From NCBI GenBank assembly GCA_029940245.1, contig JAOZRF010000069.1:1-10136 (forward strand): a stretch of DNA of 10,136 bases. The letters are read 5' to 3'. The notes beneath the pieces were generated by a model, which was not told the DNA's origin, ran no database searches, and saw nothing but the letters and a program-made list of their open reading frames with translations. Shown piece after piece: positions 1-7,200 of the stretch (its first letter is position 1; each line of letters starts with the position of its first letter). This DNA comes from Desulfobacula sp. (GTDB lineage Bacteria; Desulfobacterota; Desulfobacteria; Desulfobacterales; Desulfobacteraceae). A program made the position numbers and the translations under genes.

Positions 1-1181
1 GGGAAAAGTTTGAGAAGTTCCCTGTCAGTTACTTTGATGTCTTCTGGATCACCTGAAAGGGCAGCCCATCTGAAGGGTCCTTCACCCCGGCAGAAAAGTT
101 CACTGATATAATCCGGGACAAATCCCGGATAATCCATGGCATTGTCAACACCTCGTTTCATGGCCTGGGCCCTTAAATTGTTTCCATAATCAAAGGCAAT
201 GGCTCCTTTTTTCTGCATTTTTAGAATGGCTCTCACATGGTCAGCCATAGAGTTTAAGGCCATGTCTATATATTTTTCAGGATCGGTTTTTCTAAGTGTT
301 AAGGCCTCTTCCATGGACAGGCCCTGGGGAAAGTATCCATTGAGCTCATCATGGGCAGAGGTCTGGTCTGTGATGACGTCCGGAATAAAGCCTTTCTCAA
401 TCATGGCCGGCAGTATGTCCCCTATATTTGCACAAAGACCGATGGATAGGGGGTTCCCATCTTTGGCAGCTTTTTCTGCTTTTGAAATGGCATCATCAAG
501 GCTGGATGCTTCAATATCCAGGTAGCGTTTTTCAAGCCTTTTTTTGATGCGGACAGGGTCAATCTCAATACAGAGGGCAACTCCGTTTGCCATGGTGACT
601 GAAAGGGGCTGGGCTCCGCCCATGCCGCCAAGACCTGCTGTTACGATAATTTTTCCTCTAAGATCGGAGTTATAATGTTTTTGTCCCAGAGAGGCAAAGG
701 TTTCATAAGTACCCTGAAGGATTCCCTGGGTGCCGATATATATCCATGATCCTGCAGTCATCTGGCCATACATCATCAGGCCTTTTTTATCCAGATCATG
801 GAAGGTGTCCCAATTGGCCCACTGGGGAACAATATTGGAGTTGGCAATCAATACCCTGGGCGCGTTTTTATGGGTTGTGAGCACACCCACAGGTTTTCCC
901 GACTGAACCAGCAGGGTTTCATCATTTTCCAGGTCCAGCAGGGTTCTGATAATGGCATCAAAGCATGGCCAGTTTCTAGCGGCTTTGCCAAGACCGCCGT
1001 AGACAATCAATTCATCCGGATTTTCACCATTGTCAGGATCAAGATTATTGCACAGCATGCGCAATGCAGCTTCCTGATACCATCCCCTGCAGTGAAGCTG
1101 AGTTCCCCTGGGTGCTCTCACAGGCCGGGCAACGCCGCATCCGATATTGAGGTCTTTTAAAAGTTTTTCTTTATGATTCAT
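1..1181 (-). CDS. hutU: Urocanate hydratase (urocanase), 3' end beyond window
   Basis: Urocanase adds water to urocanate to give 4-imidazolone-5-propionate, the second step of cytoplasmic histidine breakdown, using tightly bound NAD+ as an electrophile. The reading frame is open from the ATG at 1181 to the window edge (393 full codons of a family usually near 550). Hallmarks read on the minus strand are [11 protein letters not shown] (61-71), [10 protein letters not shown] (91-100), [10 protein letters not shown] (107-116), [18 protein letters not shown] (136-153), the glycine-rich [12 protein letters not shown] (181-192), TDQTSAHD (271-278), FDYGNN (330-335) and [17 protein letters not shown] (363-379). 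The segment with the conserved active-site cysteine lies past the edge. The start is fixed by a strong AGGAGG (1189-1194) seven bases upstream. The gene is divergent from hutC-hutH and shares their control region. Seen: the motifs. Known: the reaction. Identity is very secure. Confidence 0.97.
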   Translation of the reverse strand, partial: MNHKEKLLKDLNIGCGVARPVRAPRGTQLHCRGWYQEAALRMLCNNLDPDNGENPDELIVYGGLGKAARNWPCFDAIIRTLLDLENDETLLVQSGKPVGVLTTHKNAPRVLIANSNIVPQWANWDTFHDLDKKGLMMYGQMTAGSWIYIGTQGILQGTYETFASLGQKHYNSDLRGKIIVTAGLGGMGGAQPLSVTMANGVALCIEIDPVRIKKRLEKRYLDIEASSLDDAISKAEKAAKDGNPLSIGLCANIGDILPAMIEKGFIPDVITDQTSAHDELNGYFPQGLSMEEALTLRKTDPEKYIDMALNSMADHVRAILKMQKKGAIAFDYGNNLRAQAMKRGVDNAMDYPGFVPDYISELFCRGEGPFRWAALSGDPEDIKVTDRELLKLF

Positions 1182-1188
1182 TGATTTT

Positions 1189-1194
1189 CCTCCT
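1189..1194 (-). promoter_or_regulatory. Shine-Dalgarno site of hutU
   Basis: Plus-strand CCTCCT reads AGGAGG on the minus strand, seven bases before the hutU ATG at 1181. It is the strongest ribosome binding site in the window and decides the hutU start. Confidence 0.85.
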
Positions 1195-1201
1195 GATATG
1201 G

Positions 1202-1229
1202 TTGACATTTATTTTTAAATTGGATACTA
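1202..1229 (+). promoter_or_regulatory. Candidate sigma-70-type promoter for hutC-hutH
   Basis: A consensus -35 TTGACA (1202-1207) is followed after 16 bp by GATACT (1224-1229), a fair -10. Transcription would start near 1236, inside the palindromic operator, leaving a leader of roughly 100 nt before hutC. The -10 overlaps the operator's left end by two bases. Confidence 0.55.
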
Positions 1230-1245
1230 CTTGTCTATACAAGTA
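1228..1245. promoter_or_regulatory. Probable HutC operator (18-bp palindrome)
   Basis: TACTTGTCTATACAAGTA has perfect 7-bp arms (TACTTGT/ACAAGTA) around a CTAT centre. It lies between the divergent hutU and hutC genes. Its core resembles the TGTATATACA type of site reported for HutC in Pseudomonas and, more broadly, GntR/HutC-family operators with GT...AC half-sites. It overlaps candidate -10 elements on both strands, so one bound HutC dimer could block both transcripts. The palindrome is seen directly. The assignment to HutC is inferred from position and family. Confidence 0.7.
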
Positions 1246-1260
1246 TAGATATGATGTCAA
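1234..1260 (-). promoter_or_regulatory. Candidate sigma-70-type promoter for hutU
   Basis: On the minus strand a consensus -35 TTGACA (1260-1255) is followed by TATAGA (1239-1234). The spacer of 15 bp is shorter than the usual 17, so the -10 assignment is uncertain. The -10 falls wholly inside the probable HutC operator. Confidence 0.45.
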
Positions 1261-1342
1261 GTTGTTTTTAATTGGGGATCAGGCTTTCCTTATTGTCGTT
1301 ATTGTGTAAGTTTATGACCTCGTAAGCCGGACGACAAAATTT

Positions 1343-2062
1343 ATGAACAGATCAGAACAACCCTTTGCCTTATATGAAAAAATTAAAAAAAGTATTGTCA
1401 GGGATATTGAATCAGGAACCCTGAACCCTGACGACAAAGTATTATCGGAAAATAAGCTTGCAAAAAGTTTTAATGCATCAAGAATGACGGCCAACCGTGC
1501 TTTAAAAGAACTGGCAGAAGAGGGAAGGATTGTAAGGGTCCAGGGCGTTGGAACCTTTGTGGCCCGGCCCAAGCCTGGTGCGGCTCTTCTTGAAATTAAA
1601 AGCATCGCAAAGGAGATTGCTGACTGGGGCGGGGTGCATTCATCTCAAATCCTGGTATTAAAAAAAGAAAAAATTACAGCAAAAATAGCGCAAAAAATGA
1701 ATCTTAAGTTTGATGATAAAATTTTCCATTCCATTATTGTTCACAAGGACAGGAATGTCCCCGTCCAGTATTCTGAACGCTTTATCAACCCAGAGGTGGC
1801 CCCCCTTTATCTAAGTCAGGATTTTAAAAAGATTACGCCAAGTGACTATCTTCTTTCCGTGGCACCTGTCCAGGAAGCAGAGCATATTATTGAGGCTGTA
1901 ACTTGTAATAAAGAGATTCAAAAATTATTGAAAATCAAACCGGATGAACCCTGCTTATCGCTTAAAAGGCGAACCTGGTCCTATGACATGGTGGCAACTT
2001 ACAGCATCATCATATCTCCGGGATCAAGATATAAACTGGTGGGAAAATTCATAAGAGGATAA
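1343..2062 (+). CDS. hutC: Histidine-utilisation repressor HutC (GntR family)
   Basis: A 239-residue transcriptional repressor of the GntR/HutC class. Residues about 8-74 form the winged helix-turn-helix, with the family pattern LSENKLAKSF, SRMTANRALKEL and the wing GRIVRVQGVGTFVA. Residues about 92-235 fit a UTRA ligand-binding domain, with the typical PVQYSERFINP segment and a C-terminal region about LSLKRRTW and ISPGSRYKLVGKF. In this family urocanate is the usual inducer that releases DNA. The stop is only 5 nt before hutH, so the two are cotranscribed and the repressor controls its own operon. No clear Shine-Dalgarno site precedes the ATG at 1343. An in-frame TAA lies a little upstream and no better start is visible. 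Specific assignment as HutC rests on the sequence plus the hutU/hutH neighbours and is secure. Confidence 0.93.
   Translation: MNRSEQPFALYEKIKKSIVRDIESGTLNPDDKVLSENKLAKSFNASRMTANRALKELAEEGRIVRVQGVGTFVARPKPGAALLEIKSIAKEIADWGGVHSSQILVLKKEKITAKIAQKMNLKFDDKIFHSIIVHKDRNVPVQYSERFINPEVAPLYLSQDFKKITPSDYLLSVAPVQEAEHIIEAVTCNKEIQKLLKIKPDEPCLSLKRRTWSYDMVATYSIIISPGSRYKLVGKFIRG
2054..2059 (+). promoter_or_regulatory. Shine-Dalgarno site of hutH
   Basis: AGAGGA lies inside the last codons of hutC and 8 nt before the hutH ATG. This makes translation of hutH physically tied to the end of hutC. Confidence 0.6.
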
Positions 2063-2067
2063 AAAAA

Positions 2068-3600
2068 ATGAAAGATCAAATTGTTTTAAATGGAAGTGAT
2101 TTTCTTCTTGAAGATCTGATTCAAATAGCAAGAAATAACGTGAGCATTAAAATATCCCCCAACTCTGAAGCCAGAATCAATAAGGCGCGGAACCTGATTG
2201 ACAGGTGGGTGAAAGATGGAGAAAGAATTTATGGTGTTACCACGGGATTTGGGGCCTTGTCCGAGGTGACTATTTCATATGAGGATACAAAAAAGCTTCA
2301 AAAGAATATTCTGTTCAGTCATTCTGCAGGAATCGGCAGGCATTTAGACGATGATGTGGTCAGGGCCATGATAGCTTTGCGGGTGAATGATTTTTGCCGG
2401 GGCAATTCAGGGCTCAGGCTTGAAACCATTGAAAAGCTGGCCCAGATTTTAAATGCAGGTATTATACCCGTGGTTCCGGAAAAAGGATCTGTTGGAGCAA
2501 GCGGTGACCTTGTTCCCATGGCCCACCTTGCCCTTGTGTTGATCGGAGAAGGCGAGGCCTTTGTTGATGAAAAGAAAATGTCAGGTGCAAAGGCTTTAAA
2601 GAGAAAATCAATCAAACCCCTTGTGCTGGATGCAGGAGAGGGCCTTGCCCTGATCAATGGTACACAATTCATGATTGCTCTGGGGTGTCTGGACCTTCAT
2701 GATGCCTTAAATCTTTGCAAGCATGCTGATATTGCAGCCAGCATGACCCTTGAAACCCTCATGGGCACAAGGTCTGCCTTTGATCCTAGGATTCACAATG
2801 CACGGCCCCACCCAGGCCAGATCAAAGCCGCTGATAATATGCTCAGGATAACGAACAATTCAGATATCATTTCCTCCCATAAAGACTGTTCAAGGGTTCA
2901 GGATGCTTATACTTTAAGGTGCTCACCCCAGGTACATGGTGCTTCCTGGGATGCCTTTGCCTATGTGGATAATGTGATCCGTGTGGAGATGAATTCATCC
3001 ACGGAAAATCCCCTGATTTTCCCGGAATCTGAAGAGTTTCTTTCCGGTGGTAATTTTCATGGTCAGCCTTTGGCCCTTGCCTGTGATTTTTTAGGGATTG
3101 CCATAGCAGAACTTGCCAATATTTCGGAACGGCGGATAGAAAGACTTGTAAACCCCCAGCTTTCCGGACTACCCGCATTTCTCGTGGAAGATGGCGGGCT
3201 TAATTCCGGGTTCATGATTGCCCAGTATGCGGCAGCCGCCCTTGTTTCTGAGAACAAAGTCCTTGCCCATCCCGCATCTGTGGATTCCATTCCCACTTCA
3301 GCAAACAAGGAAGACCATGTTTCAATGGGGTCGATTGCTGCCAGAAAGTGCCGGGATATTATTGCCAACACAGAAGAGGTCATAGCCGTTGAATTGTTGT
3401 GTGCAGCCCAGGGAATCGATTTGTTCACCAATATTAAAGCAGGTGATGGCACCCTGGCAGCCTATGAGGTTATCAGAAGCCGTGTGGATTACATGAAAGA
3501 AGACAGGATTCTTTCAATCGACATTGCCAAAGTAAAGGAACTGCTCAAGGATGGCAGTATTGTAGGGGCTGTGGAAAATAAAGTCGGCAAATTGTACTAG
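2068..3600 (+). CDS. hutH: Histidine ammonia-lyase (histidase)
   Basis: Removes ammonia from L-histidine to give trans-urocanate, the first step of the hut pathway, as a cytoplasmic tetramer in the known family members. The 510-residue length is normal. The Ala-Ser-Gly triad that cyclises to the MIO electrophile is residues 144-146 within GSVGASGDLVPMAH. Other family marks are the catalytic-loop tyrosine in YGVTTGFG (55-62), FSHSAGIG (83-90), which carries the histidase-type Ser-His pair, NDFCRGNSG (107-115), the RVQDAYTLRCSPQVHGA region, ENPLIF, GGNFHGQPLA, and the C-terminal SANKEDHVSMG. These favour histidase over phenylalanine or tyrosine ammonia-lyase. The ATG at 2068 has a good ribosome site 8 nt upstream, inside hutC. 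Its stop lies 6 bp from the stop of the opposing UPF0280 gene, with no clear terminator between. No missing active-site residue was noticed. Confidence 0.97.
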   Translation: MKDQIVLNGSDFLLEDLIQIARNNVSIKISPNSEARINKARNLIDRWVKDGERIYGVTTGFGALSEVTISYEDTKKLQKNILFSHSAGIGRHLDDDVVRAMIALRVNDFCRGNSGLRLETIEKLAQILNAGIIPVVPEKGSVGASGDLVPMAHLALVLIGEGEAFVDEKKMSGAKALKRKSIKPLVLDAGEGLALINGTQFMIALGCLDLHDALNLCKHADIAASMTLETLMGTRSAFDPRIHNARPHPGQIKAADNMLRITNNSDIISSHKDCSRVQDAYTLRCSPQVHGASWDAFAYVDNVIRVEMNSSTENPLIFPESEEFLSGGNFHGQPLALACDFLGIAIAELANISERRIERLVNPQLSGLPAFLVEDGGLNSGFMIAQYAAAALVSENKVLAHPASVDSIPTSANKEDHVSMGSIAARKCRDIIANTEEVIAVELLCAAQGIDLFTNIKAGDGTLAAYEVIRSRVDYMKEDRILSIDIAKVKELLKDGSIVGAVENKVGKLY

Positions 3601-3606
3601 ACGGGG

Positions 3607-4341
3607 TTAAACAGAAATATTAACCAGCTTGAGATCTCCCCATAGACCGATATGTTCGCCTTTAATAATCACAATTCCCTGGATGCCGGGTATGGTTTTG
3701 CCAAAGTCAATGGTGCTTTTAATATCAGATACCTTTTTGACCATATTACAAAGGGCCGTTGCAACGGCATCTGCCAGAGGGCATGACTCTGACAGCACAG
3801 TGACAGCATCAGCCTTGCCAAAGCTTTTTGAATGACCCAGAGTACCTGAGGAGGTGCATATCCCATAGGGTTTATCCCTCTTTTTGATCAGAATGCCGGA
3901 GGTCATGCTGAAGGGCGTGTTTTCAGCATAGATACTGAAAATGGTTTCTGAATCCAATTTAATAAAGATATCGCCACCATTTTCCACAAGAATCTCCCGG
4001 GTGTATTTTAGTAAAGATGTTCCGGTATATTCTGCTACAGCTCCTGCCACGGCTGCCATGGGGCCGACATTGGCTGCTTTTGCCGCCCAAATCATGTCCC
4101 TGATAATTCTGGGGGCCAAGCCCGGGTCCTTTAAGGGGTTAAGGGCGGTTGCAAATTCAGGAAAGAGCCTGATATAGGTCTCAATGGAATTTCGGCAGGT
4201 TAATACAGATTGTATGGCCTTATCTGTCAGGTCGGTTTGGGCCTGGATATTCAGGTTGGTCTCTTTTACCGTGATATCAAAAGAGACAAGGCCTTTTTTT
4301 TGATGCTGTTTTCTATAGGTGCGATTCTCAAACATTTTCAA
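3607..4341 (-). CDS. UPF0280 family protein (COG2122, ApbE-like fold)
   Basis: About 244 residues from a TTG at 4341, or 242 from the ATG at 4335, which may be the true start. Marks of the UPF0280 family are GPMAAVAGAVAE (93-104), ENGGDI (120-125), TSSGTLGHS (163-171), KADAVTVLS (176-184) and PLADAVATAL (188-197). The last three resemble the C-terminal part of ApbE flavin transferases, which COG2122 is grouped with. From memory of published work, the Methanosarcina COG2122 protein MA1715 was implicated with COG1900 and a ferredoxin-domain protein in making homocysteine from sulfide, and these families recur in sulfate reducers. That role here is an inference, and the chemistry of this protein is not established. 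No signal peptide or membrane segment is seen. It overlaps the end of dgt by 8-14 nt, so translational coupling is likely. Confidence 0.85.
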   Translation of the reverse strand: MKMFENRTYRKQHQKKGLVSFDITVKETNLNIQAQTDLTDKAIQSVLTCRNSIETYIRLFPEFATALNPLKDPGLAPRIIRDMIWAAKAANVGPMAAVAGAVAEYTGTSLLKYTREILVENGGDIFIKLDSETIFSIYAENTPFSMTSGILIKKRDKPYGICTSSGTLGHSKSFGKADAVTVLSESCPLADAVATALCNMVKKVSDIKSTIDFGKTIPGIQGIVIIKGEHIGLWGDLKLVNISV

Positions 4342-5497
4342 TGGAAGCTGGTTTTAAATGAACGGGTGCCTGACGTATAAAATAGGAGTCTGTCATGCCT
4401 GAGATATAATCCCGGACGATTTCAGGGTTTGAATGATTTCCTTTATATCCATTTTCCATACCATTTAAAAAATCAGTAAAAATAATGGATTGCATATCTC
4501 TTTTTTCAAGGGCGGTAAGGTATTTTTCAAACAGGAAATCAAAAATATCTTCAATTGAAGACAGATGTTTCTTTATAACAGGGTTTTGATAAATATGTTT
4601 ATAATTAAATTCCTTAAGTGTTTTTAAAGATGAAGACACCTTTTCAGAAAAGCCGATAAAAGGCTGATCCAGACTGTTTGAGATAAGGTCTGTCACAAGA
4701 TTGAACACAATGGTGCCGTTTGTCCGGCCCAGTATCTGTTTGCTGACATCGGGTATTTCCTGCCTTTTTACCAGACCCAGGCGGATGGCATCTTCAAGAT
4801 CCCGGCCAATATAGGAGATTGTATCTGCCAGTCTTACCACACATCCTTCCATGGTCATGGGGATCTCATTGCAGATTTTTTTTTGTTTAATGGTTCTGAT
4901 CATGAGATCAAAATCATCAAAAGATCTGTTTTTTTGAGGCACAAGCTGTTTTGTATGGGCTTCACCATTATGGCAGATTATGGCATCCATGGTTTGAAGG
5001 CTTAAATTCAGGCCTTTTCCCTTTTTTTCAATCCTGTCGAGAAACTGGATGCTCTGAAGATTATGATGGAAAAACCCGGCACCATGTTCATGGGTCAGCT
5101 TTGAAAGAAACCTCTCACCATCATGTCCAAAGGGGGTATGTCCGATATCGTGCCCCAGACTTGCAGCTTCAATAAGGTCTTCATTTAATCCCAGGTATCG
5201 GCCGATTGTCCTTGCAATCCTTGAAACCAGTTGAACATGGATGACCCTGTGGGTGAGGTGATCGTTGTTAATAAGGGAAAAGACCTGGGTTTTATCAATA
5301 TATCGTGTAAAGGCAAGGGAGTTTAAAATCCGGTCGGAATCAGCAGAAAAGTCTTGGCGGTATTCGTTTTCAGTGAATTTTTCTTTATGACGTCGCAGGG
5401 CAGCATGGCTGAAACAGGCCAGGGAATAAAGGTTCTCTTCTTCTCTTTGATTCAGAAGATCTTTTAATTCCCTGGTCTTTTCAAAATTGTCATTCAA
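4328..5497 (-). CDS. dgt: Deoxyguanosinetriphosphate triphosphohydrolase-like HD protein
   Basis: A 389-residue HD-superfamily dNTPase of the Dgt type, which cleaves dNTPs to a deoxynucleoside and inorganic triphosphate in the cytoplasm and so trims dNTP pools. The metal ligands are visible: H83 (in LTHRVIHV), H116 and D117 (in LGHDIGHTPFGHDGE, 114-128) and D225 (in VVRLADTISYIGRD). The N-terminal LYSLACFS and the ADSDRILNSLAF region match the family substrate-site region. No ATG lies at the correct frame near the 5' end. The best start is TTG at 5497, 8 nt after the mrp stop, because an in-frame TAA closes the frame seven codons further up. No strong ribosome site is seen, so coupling to mrp translation is likely. 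The context is housekeeping, not anti-phage. The natural substrate preference cannot be read from sequence. Confidence 0.92.
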   Translation of the reverse strand: MNDNFEKTRELKDLLNQREEENLYSLACFSHAALRRHKEKFTENEYRQDFSADSDRILNSLAFTRYIDKTQVFSLINNDHLTHRVIHVQLVSRIARTIGRYLGLNEDLIEAASLGHDIGHTPFGHDGERFLSKLTHEHGAGFFHHNLQSIQFLDRIEKKGKGLNLSLQTMDAIICHNGEAHTKQLVPQKNRSFDDFDLMIRTIKQKKICNEIPMTMEGCVVRLADTISYIGRDLEDAIRLGLVKRQEIPDVSKQILGRTNGTIVFNLVTDLISNSLDQPFIGFSEKVSSSLKTLKEFNYKHIYQNPVIKKHLSSIEDIFDFLFEKYLTALEKRDMQSIIFTDFLNGMENGYKGNHSNPEIVRDYISGMTDSYFIRQAPVHLKPASIENV

Positions 5498-5505
5498 TAG
5501 CGTAT

Positions 5506-6378
5506 TTACAATTGTTTAAGAATGTTTTCCACTATAATATCAAATGCTTTTGTAAAATCATTCTCTTTTTCCTGGAACATTATGGGAACACCATTGTCCC
5601 CTGATGCAACCACCTGAGTTTCAAAGGGAAGAGACCCTAAAAATTCAAGACCTGAGGATTTTGCCGTTCTGACACCGCCGCCTGAACTGAATAAGTCAAT
5701 GGGCTCATTGCAGTGAGGGCATTTGAATCCGGCCATGTTTTCCACAATTCCAAGGGTTTTTAAGTGAACTGTTTTACAAAAGGAAATGGATTTTCTGATA
5801 TCTGCCAAAGCCACTTCCTGGGGAGTGGTAACAATGATGCCCAACGCTTCGGGGATCATTTGCACAACTGTTAATGGTTCGTCACCCGTTCCGGGAGGGG
5901 CATCAATAATTAAAAAATCAAGTTCTCCCCAGTCCACAGAACTGACAAATTGTTTAATCATGCCTGTTTTGGCAGGCCCTCGCCAGATAATGGCCTGGTC
6001 CTTGTCCTGCATCAATGCCTGGACAGAGACAACCTTAAGGTTACCGTTGACCTGTTTGGGGATCAGAAGCTGATTTTTAGAAATATCAAGAAGTTCTGTC
6101 AGTCCCAGCATCTGTGCTATGGAAGGGCCGTGGACATCAACATCCATAAGACCTGTTTTATATCCTTTTTTAGAAAGGCAGGCTGCAAGATTGGCAGATA
6201 CACTGCTTTTACCAACCCCACCCTTACCACTTAAGATAAAAATTTTGTGTTTTATTTTAGCCAGGGAGGCTTTGATGGCCATTTCTTCTTGTTTTTGCTG
6301 GGCAGCCATGTCCGGCTGACCACCCTGGGATGGGCAGGTGCTTCCTTGCCTGGCTTTGTCTACACTATCATGTATCAT
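5506..6378 (-). CDS. mrp: Mrp/NBP35 (ApbC) family iron-sulfur carrier ATPase
   Basis: A 290-residue P-loop ATPase of the deviant Walker A class. Members bind a bridging 4Fe-4S cluster in a dimer and pass it to apo-proteins in the cytoplasm. The Walker A motif is GKGGVGKS (51-58), followed by a DVDVHGPSI switch segment (79-87). Walker B is in DFLIIDAPPGTGDE (154-167). The cluster-binding CxxC is C220-C223 in GFKCPHCNEPIDLFSSGGG. The N-terminal tail has one cysteine (C15) in place of the four-cysteine motif of eukaryotic Nbp35, and no MIP18/DUF59 domain is fused, unlike E. coli Mrp. The ATG at 6378 follows a strong AAGGAG (6389-6394) with 10-nt spacing. It is fourth in the leftward operon, 54 nt after the LolB-like gene and 8 nt before dgt. 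Its clients here are unknown. Confidence 0.94.
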   Translation of the reverse strand: MIHDSVDKARQGSTCPSQGGQPDMAAQQKQEEMAIKASLAKIKHKIFILSGKGGVGKSSVSANLAACLSKKGYKTGLMDVDVHGPSIAQMLGLTELLDISKNQLLIPKQVNGNLKVVSVQALMQDKDQAIIWRGPAKTGMIKQFVSSVDWGELDFLIIDAPPGTGDEPLTVVQMIPEALGIIVTTPQEVALADIRKSISFCKTVHLKTLGIVENMAGFKCPHCNEPIDLFSSGGGVRTAKSSGLEFLGSLPFETQVVASGDNGVPIMFQEKENDFTKAFDIIVENILKQL

Positions 6379-6388
6379 TCTATATTAT

Positions 6389-6394
6389 CTCCTT
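6389..6394 (-). promoter_or_regulatory. Shine-Dalgarno site of mrp
   Basis: Plus-strand CTCCTT reads AAGGAG on the minus strand, 10 nt before the mrp ATG. It is the only strong ribosome site in the six-gene leftward operon, which suggests mrp is translated at its own, possibly higher, rate. Confidence 0.7.
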
Positions 6395-6409
6395 TGAGAA
6401 AATTCGTTA

Positions 6410-6424
6410 ATAAATCACATTTAT
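6410..6424 (-). repeat. AT-rich palindrome in the LolB-like/mrp junction
   Basis: On the minus strand ATAAAT-GTG-ATTTAT has perfect 6-bp arms and starts 8 nt after the stop of the LolB-like gene. It is not followed by a T run, so it is unlikely to be a terminator. It resembles the palindrome at 8969-8986 at another junction of the same operon. Confidence 0.4.
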
Positions 6425-6432
6425 AATGGTCA

Positions 6433-7200
6433 TTATCCAGATTCTGTCAACCGGAATACAGAGTCTTTTATGGGAGGATTGGGCTGAAAGCTTGTAATGT
6501 CCAAGGTCAGTTTCCGGTTATCCATATCTTTGATTTCTATTTTTATTGGGATGTCACCAAAATTATATGTTTTATATTGTGTTATCATTATTTCATACAA
6601 GAGTTTTCCAGATAAGTCCCTGGATTTGATGCCATATATTTTTCCTTTTTTATTAAAATACAGGGACTGTGTCTCCTCCTTCCATTTTTGTTTTAATATA
6701 ATACTGGATAAGGATGAGTCTGATGGTAAAAAAGAGGCATTGTCAAAGTTCTTTACAGGTAAGCGTCCCAATAAAATGGATATCATTTCAGACATTTTTA
6801 TTGGAACCTGGATATAGTCTTTCATGTCAGGGTCTTTTGAGTAATATGAATGTTTGGAATGTTCCTCTGTATGGGAAAAGAAAGTGATTTTTTCTCCCGT
6901 TGCAATAATGGTTTCTATTGGAAGGCCGGAGATTAGAAGTGTGATTCTGATTTTATTTGGGAAGACGGCAGCCCACGCAATTTTGAATCTTTCTGTCTTT
7001 GTTTTTGTTTCAACCAGTGCAAAGCCTGTTCCCTTGCTTGCAATAATATGTTGATTAAATGATCTTGCCTGGTTTGCAAACAAAAGCGCTTTTTTATCAA
7101 GCAAAGCATTGCTTGCAGATCTGTGCTGTGCGCAACCCGAGAAAATCAAGATAAAGACAATACTATAAATTGACTTGGATAATAAGTTCTGGTTAATCAT
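6433..7200 (-). CDS. LolB-like outer-membrane lipoprotein
   Basis: A 255-residue lipoprotein. Residues 4-22 form a signal peptide with a lipobox FSGC, so C23 should be lipidated. The +2 residue is Ala, compatible with sorting to the outer membrane. The mature part reads as the beta-rich LolA/LolB or DUF4292 type of fold: the order RFKIAWAAVFPNKIRITLLI, SGLPIETIIATGEKITFF, a helix-like MSEMISILLGRLPV and C-terminal strands about PIKIEIKDMDNRKLTLDI parallels E. coli LolB. LolB accepts lipoproteins from periplasmic LolA and inserts them in the outer membrane. Whether this protein does so is inferred. Its ATG (7200-7198) overlaps the TGA of the TPR lipoprotein gene by four bases (ATGA), a classic coupling signal. 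Identity as a lipoprotein is secure, and as a LolB analogue is likely. The alternative is an unassigned DUF4292-type protein. Confidence 0.75.
   Translation of the reverse strand: MINQNLLSKSIYSIVFILIFSGCAQHRSASNALLDKKALLFANQARSFNQHIIASKGTGFALVETKTKTERFKIAWAAVFPNKIRITLLISGLPIETIIATGEKITFFSHTEEHSKHSYYSKDPDMKDYIQVPIKMSEMISILLGRLPVKNFDNASFLPSDSSLSSIILKQKWKEETQSLYFNKKGKIYGIKSRDLSGKLLYEIMITQYKTYNFGDIPIKIEIKDMDNRKLTLDITSFQPNPPIKDSVFRLTESG

Noticed and set aside
798..1160. Plus-strand reading frame of 120 codons
   Set aside because: It is antisense to the well-conserved hutU coding sequence, has no recognisable domain or ribosome site, and looks like an ordinary shadow frame.
1290..1305. Direct repeat TTATTGT (1290-1296 and 1299-1305) in the hutC leader
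   Set aside because: Too short and AT-rich to distinguish from chance, with no relation to the palindromic operator.
3063..3452. Minus-strand reading frame of 129 codons (also 2867-3178 and 2319-2672)
   Set aside because: All lie antisense within hutH, whose protein sequence is strongly conserved. Composition is typical of reverse frames.
3631..3638. GAGATCTC palindrome near the end of UPF0280
   Set aside because: A lone 8-bp restriction-type palindrome inside coding sequence, with no loop and no partner copies seen.
4328..5497. dGTPase as an anti-phage defence gene
   Set aside because: Some dGTPases deplete dNTPs during phage infection, but this one sits in a tight operon with mrp and UPF0280 and has no defence-type neighbours or signs of transfer.
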